Origin: JBMTVN01 sp046047235
Lineage (GTDB): Bacteria; Verrucomicrobiota; Verrucomicrobiia; Limisphaerales; JAHDYP01
Assembly: GCA_046047235.1 (NCBI GenBank)
Contig: JBJOII010000020.1
Span: forward strand, 1 to 64,000
Reading direction: 5' to 3'
DNA: 64,000 bases
Notes under the pieces: generated by a model
What the model was told of the DNA's origin: nothing
The model's input: the letters and a program-made list of their open reading frames with translations, nothing else
Databases searched by the model: none
Program-made: the position numbers and the translations under genes
Shown: one piece after another, positions 26,937 through 35,246 of the stretch
How the letters are laid out: each line of letters begins with the position of its first letter
Numbering within the stretch: position 1 is the first letter of the stretch

Positions 26937-28805
26937 TCAAGCATCATCAGCCCCTGAGGACGTATGCACTCCCTTCAACAGTCCTGCCTCTCCCGCCAGC
27001 CACAAAAGAAACCTGCCCACGGGACTCAATTGCTCTCTGACCTCGATCACCTTGCGGGCCATGGCCACGTCGTCCGTGATCAAGCCATCCACCCCGCGAC
27101 TGATCATGACCGACATCTGGACCGGATCGTTGACCGTCCAGGCGTAAACCTTGAGCCCCCGTGCGTGGGCCCGTGCAATGAGGGAACGCGTCGATGCCTT
27201 GGCCGTCAGTGCCAAGAAATCAACCTCTAGCCTGGTGACATCTCCAACGGCCACGGCATTGAGAAGCCCGCGTGTCCAGCCGGGACGCAGCAACCCAGCC
27301 TTCTGAATCCCCTCATACTTGAGCGACATCAGCACCACGTTGGTCGCCATGTTCGCTGCCTCAACCAGGCGTATGACACGTTCTTCCAGCTGCCGTTGCC
27401 GACCATAGTACTTGAGCTCGATAAACAAACCCGCTCTCCCTCTCGCAAGGAGCAGCACTTCCTCCAGTGTCGGCACCCGCTCCCCCGAGAACGAAGGGTC
27501 GAAGTAGGAACCGATATCAATCTGCTCAAGCTCACGCATTGAAGCCTCGGCAACCTCCAGGGGGGCCCCGCCCACCCGCATGAGATCGCGATCGTGAATC
27601 ACCACGATTTGGCCAGCACTATCCTCCTGCACATCCAGCTCCAACCAGTCGGCCCCATCATCCAGACCCTGCCTGAATGCAGCCATGGTGTTTTCGGGAG
27701 CTACCGCCGCCCCTCCCCGGTGGGCAATGATGATCGTGTCGTCCTCGGGGTCCTGATAGCGGAGCAACGAGTAGCCGCCTAGGAGGATCAAGAGGACAAT
27801 CGCGAAGGCAGACCAAAGCGCAGACTTACCCGGCATGCGGGGAGGGGCTTGTCGACCAACCTCGATGGCCTCCAAATCCAGTTTCCCACCACACCGCAGC
27901 GACTTGTAGAATTCCACCACGCACACCGGCAGAAAGATGGTAATCAACACTGATACCGCGAGATTCCCCATCCCAGCGAAAGTCAACAACCCCACGAGGG
28001 TGAGCAGCAGATCGAATCCGCCAGCATCCGCGTGCGGGATCAGGAGGTTCCCCATCAGGGCTATAACCACACCAAGCAGCGCAAACAACAGCACGCATCC
28101 AACCAGATAAACCAGCAGTGCAAGCAGGACACTCCATCGATGACCTCCCACAATATGGAGGCTCATGGAAAGGGCCTTCCGTCCCCCAACCCCCTCAAAC
28201 AAGACCAGCGGCAGAACCAGAATCCAGCCCGCCAGCTGCCACAGAACCCGTGCAAGCCCGATGAAACCCAGCAGCCCGGAAGCCCCGGTAACGACCAGAA
28301 ATACCGGCGGTTTCCGGTCAAGGTAGTAGTTGATGTCGTGCTCCTGCAGAAACACAACATAGAGGACACCAATGATGGCCAGCGGAGGAGCAGCGATCCA
28401 TAACAACCTCATCACAGCGTGCCCTGCCGTAGCCAAGAGGTCCCGGGCATGCCGCAGCGCATAAAGGCAAGCATCCAGCCAGGTCACGCGGCTACCCGAG
28501 ACCTCCCCATAAGCCACGACCATCAACTGGCCGGACTCAATGAACAGGATGGCAAGCACCACCGACGCAACCACAAGAAAGGCCAGGATACCCGTCGGAT
28601 GCAGGAGGAAAACCGCAATGGCTTCATCGGTCAAAACCCCCTCGCTTGTCGTCATCAGGAATACCTGAAGCAACAGACCCACCAGCGGGGTCAGGAACGT
28701 CACCGCCACCGCCCTCGCCATCAGGTCAGTCACTGCCAACTGCAACCACGCCCTGCGGATCACCCCCAGTGCACCCCCTGCCAGCATGGATACGGTCTTG
28801 ACCAT
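26937..28805 (-). CDS. Membrane-anchored glycerophosphodiester phosphodiesterase
   Basis: This 622-residue protein has an N-terminal membrane domain (about 1-345) with around seven to eight hydrophobic helices, matching the GPDPase membrane-domain type. The C-terminal part (about 355-600) is a GDPD TIM barrel: IIIAHRGGAAVAPENT, ADWLELDVQED and VVIHDRDLMR hold the two catalytic histidines and metal-binding Glu/Asp. GDPD enzymes hydrolyse glycerophosphodiesters to glycerol-3-phosphate and an alcohol. Here the catalytic part is likely fixed to the cytoplasmic membrane. The gene starts 15 bp behind the stop of the PQQ-like propeller gene, so the two are probably co-transcribed. Confidence 0.92.
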   Translation of the reverse strand: MVKTVSMLAGGALGVIRRAWLQLAVTDLMARAVAVTFLTPLVGLLLQVFLMTTSEGVLTDEAIAVFLLHPTGILAFLVVASVVLAILFIESGQLMVVAYGEVSGSRVTWLDACLYALRHARDLLATAGHAVMRLLWIAAPPLAIIGVLYVVFLQEHDINYYLDRKPPVFLVVTGASGLLGFIGLARVLWQLAGWILVLPLVLFEGVGGRKALSMSLHIVGGHRWSVLLALLVYLVGCVLLFALLGVVIALMGNLLIPHADAGGFDLLLTLVGLLTFAGMGNLAVSVLITIFLPVCVVEFYKSLRCGGKLDLEAIEVGRQAPPRMPGKSALWSAFAIVLLILLGGYSLLRYQDPEDDTIIIAHRGGAAVAPENTMAAFRQGLDDGADWLELDVQEDSAGQIVVIHDRDLMRVGGAPLEVAEASMRELEQIDIGSYFDPSFSGERVPTLEEVLLLARGRAGLFIELKYYGRQRQLEERVIRLVEAANMATNVVLMSLKYEGIQKAGLLRPGWTRGLLNAVAVGDVTRLEVDFLALTAKASTRSLIARAHARGLKVYAWTVNDPVQMSVMISRGVDGLITDDVAMARKVIEVREQLSPVGRFLLWLAGEAGLLKGVHTSSGADDA

Positions 28806-28820
28806 GGGACGGATTCGGAA

Positions 28821-30083
28821 TTAGGGACGCCCAATGCAATACAGGTGCTCAAACCCGCGGATGAAGATCTGCCCACCGCTGATCGCGGGAGAGGCATAAG
28901 CCTTCTCCCCCAAGTCGTTCTTCGCCACCAGCTCATACTCAGCCGCAGCACGCACCACGTGCGTCTCCCCATTATCATTCAGGAAATACAAAAGCCCGTC
29001 CGCATACACCGGCGATGCGTGATGCAGCCCCATGGATTGCTTCCACAACACTTCACCCGTGGCGGCCTCGTAACAGTAGGCCGATGTCCCCACAAACGAG
29101 GACGTGAAAAACCAGTCGCCCACCGCAATGGGGGACGGCACATACGGGGCCCCCTCGCTCGTGGACCAAACCACCTTGGTCTCCGTCACATCACCCGAAC
29201 CATCCGGCCGAATGGCATATAAAATTTTCTTCGGCCAGCTCGTGCAGCTCAGGAGCAAACCGCTCTTCTCATGAAAGACCGGACTAATCACGGAATCGTT
29301 CGACAACCCTCCAATACTCCAAATCACACTGCCATCAGCAGGATCATAGCTGGTCACCCCGTGGTTACCCGGAACAACCAGCTGGTCCCGCCCCGCCATC
29401 CGCCGCACCAAAGGAGGACTGTAACTCTGGCTCGCAAGCTCGGCATCACCCGCGGTCTTCCAAAGGACTTCCCCGTCCGCACGGTTCATTGCCGCCACAA
29501 AGTTCTCCCCCTTGCTGTATCCGGACATGAACAACCGATCTCCCATCGCGACGGGCGAATGACTAAAACCCCACTGGCTCTTGAAGGTTCCCGGACGGGT
29601 CTCCCAAAGCGGCTTGCCATCAAAGTCAAAGGCCGCCACCAACACCTCCTCGCCATCGAGGAAGGTCACGCACACCGACTCGCCATCGGTGTGAGGCGTC
29701 GCCGATGCATAGCTGTTCTCCCGATTCTTCCCCTCCAACGCAGACTTCACCACAACACGCTCCCAGAGCAGCGCCCCATCCTTGCGATCAAAGCAGAGCA
29801 ACAACCGCTCCTCTGTCTCGTCGAGGCAGGACGTCAAAAACACCCGGTCGCCCCAAACCACCGGCGAAGAATGCCCACTACCCGGCACCGCTGCTTTCCA
29901 GGCAACCCCCTCCGTGGCGCTCCATCGCGTGGGCAGACCGGTCTCCAGGCTCGTACCGTCTCCCCGCGGCCCCCGCCAACCGGGCCAATCCTCAGCCTGC
30001 ACCAAACCCAACATCCCGATCAGCCCGACCGCAATAGCCAGCACTCGAGTCACACCACACCCACTCCTGAAACGGATCAGCAT
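28821..30083 (-). CDS. Secreted PQQ-binding-like beta-propeller protein
   Basis: The ATG at 30083 is chosen over a TTG at 30119, giving 420 residues with a signal peptide ending near VQAEDWPGWRGP. That last phrase is the standard entry into PQQ-like propellers common in Planctomycetes and Verrucomicrobiota. Repeated blades follow, such as GDRVFLTSCLDE, GKPLWETRPG, GDRLFMSGYSKG and GQIFIRGFEHLYCIG. No dehydrogenase catalytic residues can be assigned, so it is more likely a binding or scaffold propeller than a quinoprotein enzyme. It precedes the GDPD gene on the same strand and is divergent from the DUF4838 gene. Confidence 0.85.
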   Translation of the reverse strand: MLIRFRSGCGVTRVLAIAVGLIGMLGLVQAEDWPGWRGPRGDGTSLETGLPTRWSATEGVAWKAAVPGSGHSSPVVWGDRVFLTSCLDETEERLLLCFDRKDGALLWERVVVKSALEGKNRENSYASATPHTDGESVCVTFLDGEEVLVAAFDFDGKPLWETRPGTFKSQWGFSHSPVAMGDRLFMSGYSKGENFVAAMNRADGEVLWKTAGDAELASQSYSPPLVRRMAGRDQLVVPGNHGVTSYDPADGSVIWSIGGLSNDSVISPVFHEKSGLLLSCTSWPKKILYAIRPDGSGDVTETKVVWSTSEGAPYVPSPIAVGDWFFTSSFVGTSAYCYEAATGEVLWKQSMGLHHASPVYADGLLYFLNDNGETHVVRAAAEYELVAKNDLGEKAYASPAISGGQIFIRGFEHLYCIGRP

Positions 30084-30215
30084 GGCAGGGACCCTGACAG
30101 CCCACCACCCCTCAGGCAAGCCGACATCCCCCCACTCGCGTCACCCTGCCAACGCAAAGAACTCAACCGCTCTCTACTTCCATTCGGCACACCCCCTCGG
30201 TAGTGTCCCTTGTCA

Positions 30216-32051
30216 ATGATTCCACCAAGAGCACAGTCGCCCAGCCTGACGCAACGAATCACCTTCCTCCTGCTCCTGCTTTCCACTTCAACCCTCTTGG
30301 CAGAGCCGCTGCACATCATCGAAAAGGGAGAACCCCGGCTGGCTATTCACCTGGCAACCCAACCCACCCCCTCGGCAGCCCTGGCCGCCCGTGAACTCCA
30401 ACACGGCATCGAACTAATCACGGGATGCCAGCTCGAAATGGTCCATCACCCGGATCTCCACGGCGTACGACTGGCCCTGCCTTCCACCACCTTCGAGAAA
30501 TCTCACTGGACCCGGTCCGCAGACTCTCTGGGCCTGCAAAGATACGAACACGCCATCCTGTTCGAAGGCGGCGGCGTCACTTTGCTCGGGCATGATGCAG
30601 AAGACTCTACCGGAGCCGAAATCGACTACCTCAAGGCCACCACAGAATCACAAACCGGCGAGATGATCCGCTTACCCGGCATGTTCGATGACCAGGGCAC
30701 GCTCCGCGCCACCTACGATTTCATCGAACGCTTCTGCAACCTGCGTTTCTACGGCCCGGCTCCGGTCTCCGTCGACTGGCAACCCACCACCTCCCTGACA
30801 ATCGAAGCCCGCGACCTCCGGCGCACCCCGTCCATCCCCCACATCTCTGGCAGCCTGACCTGGCGCTGGCCCATCATGGACGCCCAATACGGCAAGCCAA
30901 CCGAAGAAGCACTCCGCCTGTTCGAACGTCGCATGCGACTGGGCGGCATCCCCTGGTACACCAACCATACGCTGCACCATTACCCCCAGCGGTTCCCGCA
31001 AAGCGAACACCCCGAGTTCTACGCCAGCGAAGGCAATGGACGGCTCTGCTACTCCTCTCAGACACTCGCCCAACAGGTCGCCCAAGACGCACGCGATTAT
31101 CTCGACGGCAAACCCGTCCCTAATCTCGATCTCCCACGCGGCAGCGACTACTTCCCGGTGGTCCCCGAGGACGCAGCCCGGTTTTGCCAATGTGATGAGT
31201 GTCGCAAATGGCTGGACCCTCACACCAATGACGTCCCACGAACCCCCGGCGGACAAACGATCTTCAACGACGGACGCGCCTCCTCCCTGTGGTTCCAGTT
31301 CATCAACCGCATCGCGGCAGAACTCACAAAGACCCACCCCGACAAGTTCATCAGCACGCTCGCCTACGAAACTTACTTCTGGTACCCGACGGAATTCCGC
31401 CTCGCCCCCAACGTCGCCATCGCTCCCTGCATGCAAGTGCGCAACTACTGGCACATGGCCTCCTACGTGAATGAGCTGGGCCACTACTCCCGCTGGGTCT
31501 CCGACGAACGCCCCGTGTTTCTCTGGAACTACTACTGCTTCCCGGAGGAACCGGCCGTGATCCGGAATTGGCACTGCTTCCCCGGCTTCTCTGCCCACGC
31601 CCTGGGCAAACTCGCCAAACGCTACGCCCACGACGGCGTGCTCGGCACGTTCTTTTGCGGTATCGGCGAGCAGGTGGATTTTTATCTTACCGCCAAGCTC
31701 TATGACGACGCATCCCAGGAGGTGGACCAACTGCTCGAAGAGTTCTTCAACCGCTACTTCGGCAAGGCAGGAAAACCCATGCTGCAGTTCTACACGCTGA
31801 TCGAGTCCACCTACACCAACCCCGCCAACTGGAACCAGAACGGCGGACACCACCAAACGGAACAGGTCGCCTGGGAACAACTCGGCACCGAAGAGCTCAT
31901 GCAAGCACTGGGCAACCTGATCGAGCAGGCCCAAAACACCAGCCTCAACGCCCGCCATCGACAACGGCTCGACCACTGGACCGCAGGCGTGTGGAACTAC
32001 ATGGTCGAGGGACGCAAGACCTACCTCAGCCAACACTCCAAGGAACCATAA
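30216..32051 (+). CDS. Secreted DUF4838-family protein
   Basis: The ATG at 30216 gives 611 residues; the TTG two codons earlier is less likely. A signal peptide covers about residues 1-30. The N-terminal region (LATQPTPSAALAARELQHGIELITG, LRATYDFIERFCNLRFYGP) has the alpha/beta domain often found before glycosidase barrels. The centre (HPEFYASEGNGR, FCQCDECRKWLD, FISTLAYETYFWYPTEFRLAPNV) is characteristic of DUF4838, a presumed TIM-barrel domain related to GH20-like clans. No activity is established for DUF4838. The GH16 gene starts 20 bp downstream, so both are likely expressed together for polysaccharide use. Confidence 0.82.
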   Translation: MIPPRAQSPSLTQRITFLLLLLSTSTLLAEPLHIIEKGEPRLAIHLATQPTPSAALAARELQHGIELITGCQLEMVHHPDLHGVRLALPSTTFEKSHWTRSADSLGLQRYEHAILFEGGGVTLLGHDAEDSTGAEIDYLKATTESQTGEMIRLPGMFDDQGTLRATYDFIERFCNLRFYGPAPVSVDWQPTTSLTIEARDLRRTPSIPHISGSLTWRWPIMDAQYGKPTEEALRLFERRMRLGGIPWYTNHTLHHYPQRFPQSEHPEFYASEGNGRLCYSSQTLAQQVAQDARDYLDGKPVPNLDLPRGSDYFPVVPEDAARFCQCDECRKWLDPHTNDVPRTPGGQTIFNDGRASSLWFQFINRIAAELTKTHPDKFISTLAYETYFWYPTEFRLAPNVAIAPCMQVRNYWHMASYVNELGHYSRWVSDERPVFLWNYYCFPEEPAVIRNWHCFPGFSAHALGKLAKRYAHDGVLGTFFCGIGEQVDFYLTAKLYDDASQEVDQLLEEFFNRYFGKAGKPMLQFYTLIESTYTNPANWNQNGGHHQTEQVAWEQLGTEELMQALGNLIEQAQNTSLNARHRQRLDHWTAGVWNYMVEGRKTYLSQHSKEP

Positions 32052-32071
32052 TCACCCCCCAACCCAGCCCT

Positions 32072-32875
32072 ATGCCAACTCCCCGCTCCCAGCGCCTTAG
32101 CCGCGCACTGCTCTTCCTGACCGCCTGCACCTGCTCCATAACCGTCCAGGCTCAACGCCCACCCCAACCCCCAATCTCCAACACCATCTACACACCCCAG
32201 GAACTCGGCTATGAGCTGGTGTGGGAAGACAACTTCGACGGCACCTCGCTCGATACAAATAAATGGGACGTGAGAGGCATCGGCCCTCGCAACCTCGGCT
32301 ATGTCTCCCCCGAGGCCGTCACGGTGGAAAACGGCACGCTCAAGCTCTGGGCGAAAAAGCAGGACGGACGCATCCTCCTCGGCGCCGTAGGAACCCAAAA
32401 CCATTTCATGGCCCGCTACGGCTTCTACGAGTGCCGCGCCCAGGTCCAGGCATCCCCCGGCGTCTGGGCCGCCTTTTGGATCCAATCCACCGATATCGCC
32501 AAAGGCGAAGACCCCGCCATCTACGGCGCCGAAATCGATATCATGGAATGCTTCCGCAAACTTGGAACCGACATCATCTCCCATAATGTCCACTGGGCTT
32601 ACGGCCCCAACCAACAATCCACCCGCGGGATGCAAAGCTACCTGCCGGGCGTAGGCCAAGGCTTCCATACGTTCGCACTCGAATGGACCCCCGAAAAATA
32701 CGTGTTCTTCATCGATGGCCTCGCCTTCTACGAAGTCCGCCGCGGCATCTCCCAAATCGAGGAATACCTCATCCTCAGTATGGAAATCCCCGCCAACAAA
32801 AACGAAATCGCCAAGACCATCTTCCCCGACGTCTTCGTCGTCGATTACGTCAAGGTCTACCAAAAACCAGAATGA
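32072..32875 (+). CDS. Secreted GH16-family endo-glycosidase
   Basis: The start at 32072 gives 267 residues with a signal peptide (about 1-28); an in-frame extension into the upstream gene is rejected. The beta-jelly-roll shows LVWEDNFDGTSLDTNKWD, GFYECRAQVQ and the catalytic motif EIDIME, with E154 as nucleophile and E159 as acid/base. The extra residue in ExDxxE marks the bulge-containing GH16 subgroups, which include laminarinases, agarases and carrageenases. Which glucan or galactan it cuts cannot be decided. A palindromic element begins two bases after its stop codon and would supply its transcription terminator. Confidence 0.92.
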   Translation: MPTPRSQRLSRALLFLTACTCSITVQAQRPPQPPISNTIYTPQELGYELVWEDNFDGTSLDTNKWDVRGIGPRNLGYVSPEAVTVENGTLKLWAKKQDGRILLGAVGTQNHFMARYGFYECRAQVQASPGVWAAFWIQSTDIAKGEDPAIYGAEIDIMECFRKLGTDIISHNVHWAYGPNQQSTRGMQSYLPGVGQGFHTFALEWTPEKYVFFIDGLAFYEVRRGISQIEEYLILSMEIPANKNEIAKTIFPDVFVVDYVKVYQKPE

Positions 32876-32876
32876 T

Positions 32877-33112
32877 ATCGTCGTCGGACCACGACAACCT
32901 GCTCCAGACGAGTAGCTTGACCCTGCTTTACCCCCCAAAAAGGGGCCTATAGGCCGCTTTTTGGCCGCGTTTTCCGTCCCATACCCTCTGCAGGATCACC
33001 GATCCGTAAGGAGCTCTTTTTAGGGCCAAAAAGCGCTCCATAACCCCAAAAACGCCCCATAAATATGGGCAACACACTGGTATCCAACACGATGTCGTGG
33101 TCCGACGACGAT
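32877..33112. mobile_element. Palindromic MITE-like element, family A (copy 1)
   Basis: The 236-bp element has perfect 20-bp terminal inverted repeats, ATCGTCGTCGGACCACGACA at 32877-32896 and its exact complement at 33093-33112. Its halves resemble inverted copies of each other, and each carries a hairpin: 32937-32962 (A5 GGGGCC loop GGCCGC T5) and 33011-33038. It starts one base after the GH16 TGA. Copy 2 at 36788-37024 is similar along its full length. Both copies share gggaacga just outside the right end, so the true border may extend slightly. No reading frame or transposase is inside; the rest of the gap to 33283 shows nothing recognisable. Confidence 0.85.
32937..32962 (+). terminator. 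Intrinsic terminator inside family A copy 1
   Basis: AAAAAGGGGCC and GGCCGCTTTTT pair with one mismatch around the loop TATA, and the T-run follows the GC stem. It lies 62 bp behind the GH16 stop codon and is the only terminator-like structure there. The A-tract in front makes it potentially bidirectional. Confidence 0.65.
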
Positions 33113-33283
33113 GGGAACGATGGGTGCAGCTTTGGAGCGCGTTAGACATCCCCCGGCACACAGTTCCCTATCGATAGCTCTTCGGTCCAAAAAGGAACTG
33201 CACAGCCCCGAACAGCCTCTCCGAAGAACAGCTGCCATCCCGGAGCCCAAGATACCGCGGTCGAACGACGCCAGGGCCGGACT

Positions 33284-34372
33284 CTAGATACGTATACCTA
33301 CGCGGTAGGCCCGAGAGGTCAAAGCGTAGTTGAACGCTTCATCCACCTGCTCCAGCGAGAAACGGTCATCGACGAGCTGCTCGAAGGGGAACTTCCGGAA
33401 GTGTTTCTCAATGAATTCTACCCCGGCCACCAAGTCGCTTTGGTTGTAGTTGTGCAACCCCTTGATTGTGTGCAGCCGGCGAACAACCTGTTCGGCGCTC
33501 AGGGTGATAGGTCTCTGGGGATAAGTGGCGCCAACCAAGACCAGAGCACCGCCAATCCCCAACACATCCAACAACATCTCCATGCTGTCGGGAACGCCAC
33601 TGTAGTCCATGGCCACGGTAACTGACTCGCCTGCAAGAAAAGGAGCGAGCTGTTCCTGCAGCGTCGGCATGGCTGGACCGAGCAGAACCGTCCGGCTCGC
33701 CCCGAAATCTTCTGCGGTCGAGAGCCGGTCCTCATGGATATCCACAGCAATCACCTCGCGCGCCCCGGCCTGACAGCTCATGGCGCAAGCAATGAGCCCC
33801 AGCATGCCCGCACCACAGACAATTACGTTCTGACCCTCAATCCGGTCCACCAATCGCAGCGAACCCGCGACCGTCGCTACGGAGCAGTTAATCAACGCGC
33901 CCAACGCCAGCGGGATAGTGGTATCGAGCCGGACAATTGGAGTATGTGCACGCAGCACGCAATGTTCAGCCAGCCCGCCGTGAAGATGGCAACTGTCCGT
34001 GATTCGTTCGTGGCCATACTTGAAGAGGTCCCCAGCCTTTTGAGGCATTCCGCGGCGCGCAAGTTCTGAGGACGGGTTGGCTGCATAGATTGCCCAGGTT
34101 ATCCGATCCCCGGCGTGCAACGGATTCCCTCGGCAATCCTCCCGCGGCGCGCCCGGACCAACGGCCTCTATGCGCCCGACGACCTCGTGACCAAGAATGG
34201 TCGGTGTCTTTTCGTTCCGCTTGCCACAAAAAGTGTTCAGATCGCTCCGGCAGAGGGTAGTGTATTCGTTGCGCACCAGAAACTCCCCCTCCCGCAAAGC
34301 AGGAACAATAACTGTCTCGTGGCTAAATGGCCTGTTCGGGCCGTGAAAAACCACTGCGCGACTAGTCGTCAT
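33284..34372 (-). CDS. Zinc-type alcohol dehydrogenase of the phosphonate-associated type, structural zinc Cys lost
   Basis: This 362-residue medium-chain dehydrogenase has the catalytic zinc ligands in TTLCRSD (C41) and GHEVVG (H62, E63) and an NAD(P)-binding CGAGMLGL motif. The stretch PQKAGDLFKYGHE matches the group named phosphonate-catabolism-associated alcohol dehydrogenase (TIGR03366), whose members usually carry CGxCxxC and PQKC at the structural zinc site. Here the segment at about 97-113 reads YAANPSSELARRGMPQKA, so the four structural Cys are all absent. The gene follows the phosphonatase-like gene with a three-base gap. A role in oxidising an aldehyde or alcohol from phosphonate breakdown is inferred from this context. 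Confidence 0.8.
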   Translation of the reverse strand: MTTSRAVVFHGPNRPFSHETVIVPALREGEFLVRNEYTTLCRSDLNTFCGKRNEKTPTILGHEVVGRIEAVGPGAPREDCRGNPLHAGDRITWAIYAANPSSELARRGMPQKAGDLFKYGHERITDSCHLHGGLAEHCVLRAHTPIVRLDTTIPLALGALINCSVATVAGSLRLVDRIEGQNVIVCGAGMLGLIACAMSCQAGAREVIAVDIHEDRLSTAEDFGASRTVLLGPAMPTLQEQLAPFLAGESVTVAMDYSGVPDSMEMLLDVLGIGGALVLVGATYPQRPITLSAEQVVRRLHTIKGLHNYNQSDLVAGVEFIEKHFRKFPFEQLVDDRFSLEQVDEAFNYALTSRAYRVGIRI

Positions 34373-34375
34373 GGG

Positions 34376-35104
34376 TCAATTAAACTCAGACTCAATCAGT
34401 GCCGGCAGTTCCTTGACACTCGGAATGACGTGGGTATGCCGGTAGCAGCCCCAGTCAGTAACCGGACGCGGCCCGCTCATGACACCCACCACTCCCCGAC
34501 ACCCCGCATTGACACCCTCCAGCATGTCGGCCGGGGTGTCGCCAATCTTCAACACTTCGTGCACGCTCTGAATGTCGAGGCTCTGCATGGCATGAAAGAT
34601 CATGAAGGGGGCCGGACGACCGCGTTCCCCGGGAATATCCTGAACATCTACCGAGATGTCGACCAACCCGTCACGCAGCCAGCCCAATCCATCCATGATC
34701 GCCATGGTCACCTGCTTGTGAAACCCGGTGTCCGTGGCGACCTTGATTCCGTGCTCACGACACCAGCGGAATGTATCGGCCGCACCAGGAACTTCCTTCA
34801 CCTGGTGGCGATAGTGGTCGATCATGATCTCCTCATACCGATCAAAGACCTTTGTCGCGAATTCGAGGGTTTCCGGGTCGCGCACTCTTTCAAAATCCCG
34901 GATATCAATCTGCTGCCCACGTGAACGGGCTATGAGGTACTGATACAGATGGATCTTGTTCGTCCCCATATGGAACAGGATCTCCTCGGGAGTGGCCGGA
35001 AGCCCGTGCTCCTGCGCAGCCCGATACAGGCAGTCGCGCACCCCAGTGTCGTCATGGACCGTCGTTCCAGACAGGTCGAACATTACCATCTTGATCTTAC
35101 TCAT
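34376..35104 (-). CDS. Phosphonatase-like HAD-superfamily hydrolase
   Basis: The start at 35104 yields 242 residues. The HAD nucleophile motif is VMFDLSGTTVHDD (D10), close to the DxxGTT form of phosphonoacetaldehyde hydrolase; IKVATDTGF supplies motif II and LKIGDTPADMLEG motif IV. The family looks like the PhnX-like group (TIGR03351), whose members cluster with phosphonate genes but lack the classic Schiff-base lysine arrangement. The likely reaction is cleavage of a C-P bond or of a phosphate ester derived from a phosphonate. The dehydrogenase gene follows by three bases and the transporter precedes it by 142 bp, all on the minus strand. Confidence 0.85.
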   Translation of the reverse strand: MSKIKMVMFDLSGTTVHDDTGVRDCLYRAAQEHGLPATPEEILFHMGTNKIHLYQYLIARSRGQQIDIRDFERVRDPETLEFATKVFDRYEEIMIDHYRHQVKEVPGAADTFRWCREHGIKVATDTGFHKQVTMAIMDGLGWLRDGLVDISVDVQDIPGERGRPAPFMIFHAMQSLDIQSVHEVLKIGDTPADMLEGVNAGCRGVVGVMSGPRPVTDWGCYRHTHVIPSVKELPALIESEFN

Positions 35105-35246
35105 TCGCGTTGTGGTTTTCTTAATCAGAACAGTTTTGGAACAATCACCACCCTGCATGGCCCATCCGGTGGTCCGCCACAGTCCCTCCCGTAGCGTCGG
35201 GATTGGCAGCACCTGAAGCAGTCCTGATAGTGGCGTCCTGCGCAGC

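Noticed and set aside
30672..32036. 454-codon minus-strand frame over the DUF4838 gene
   Set aside because: Antisense shadow; the plus strand carries the signal peptide and conserved motifs.
32877..33112. Possible structured RNA gene or riboswitch
   Set aside because: Perfect inverted ends, equal-length copies at other sites and position behind a stop codon fit a mobile palindromic element better; a transcribed role is not excluded.
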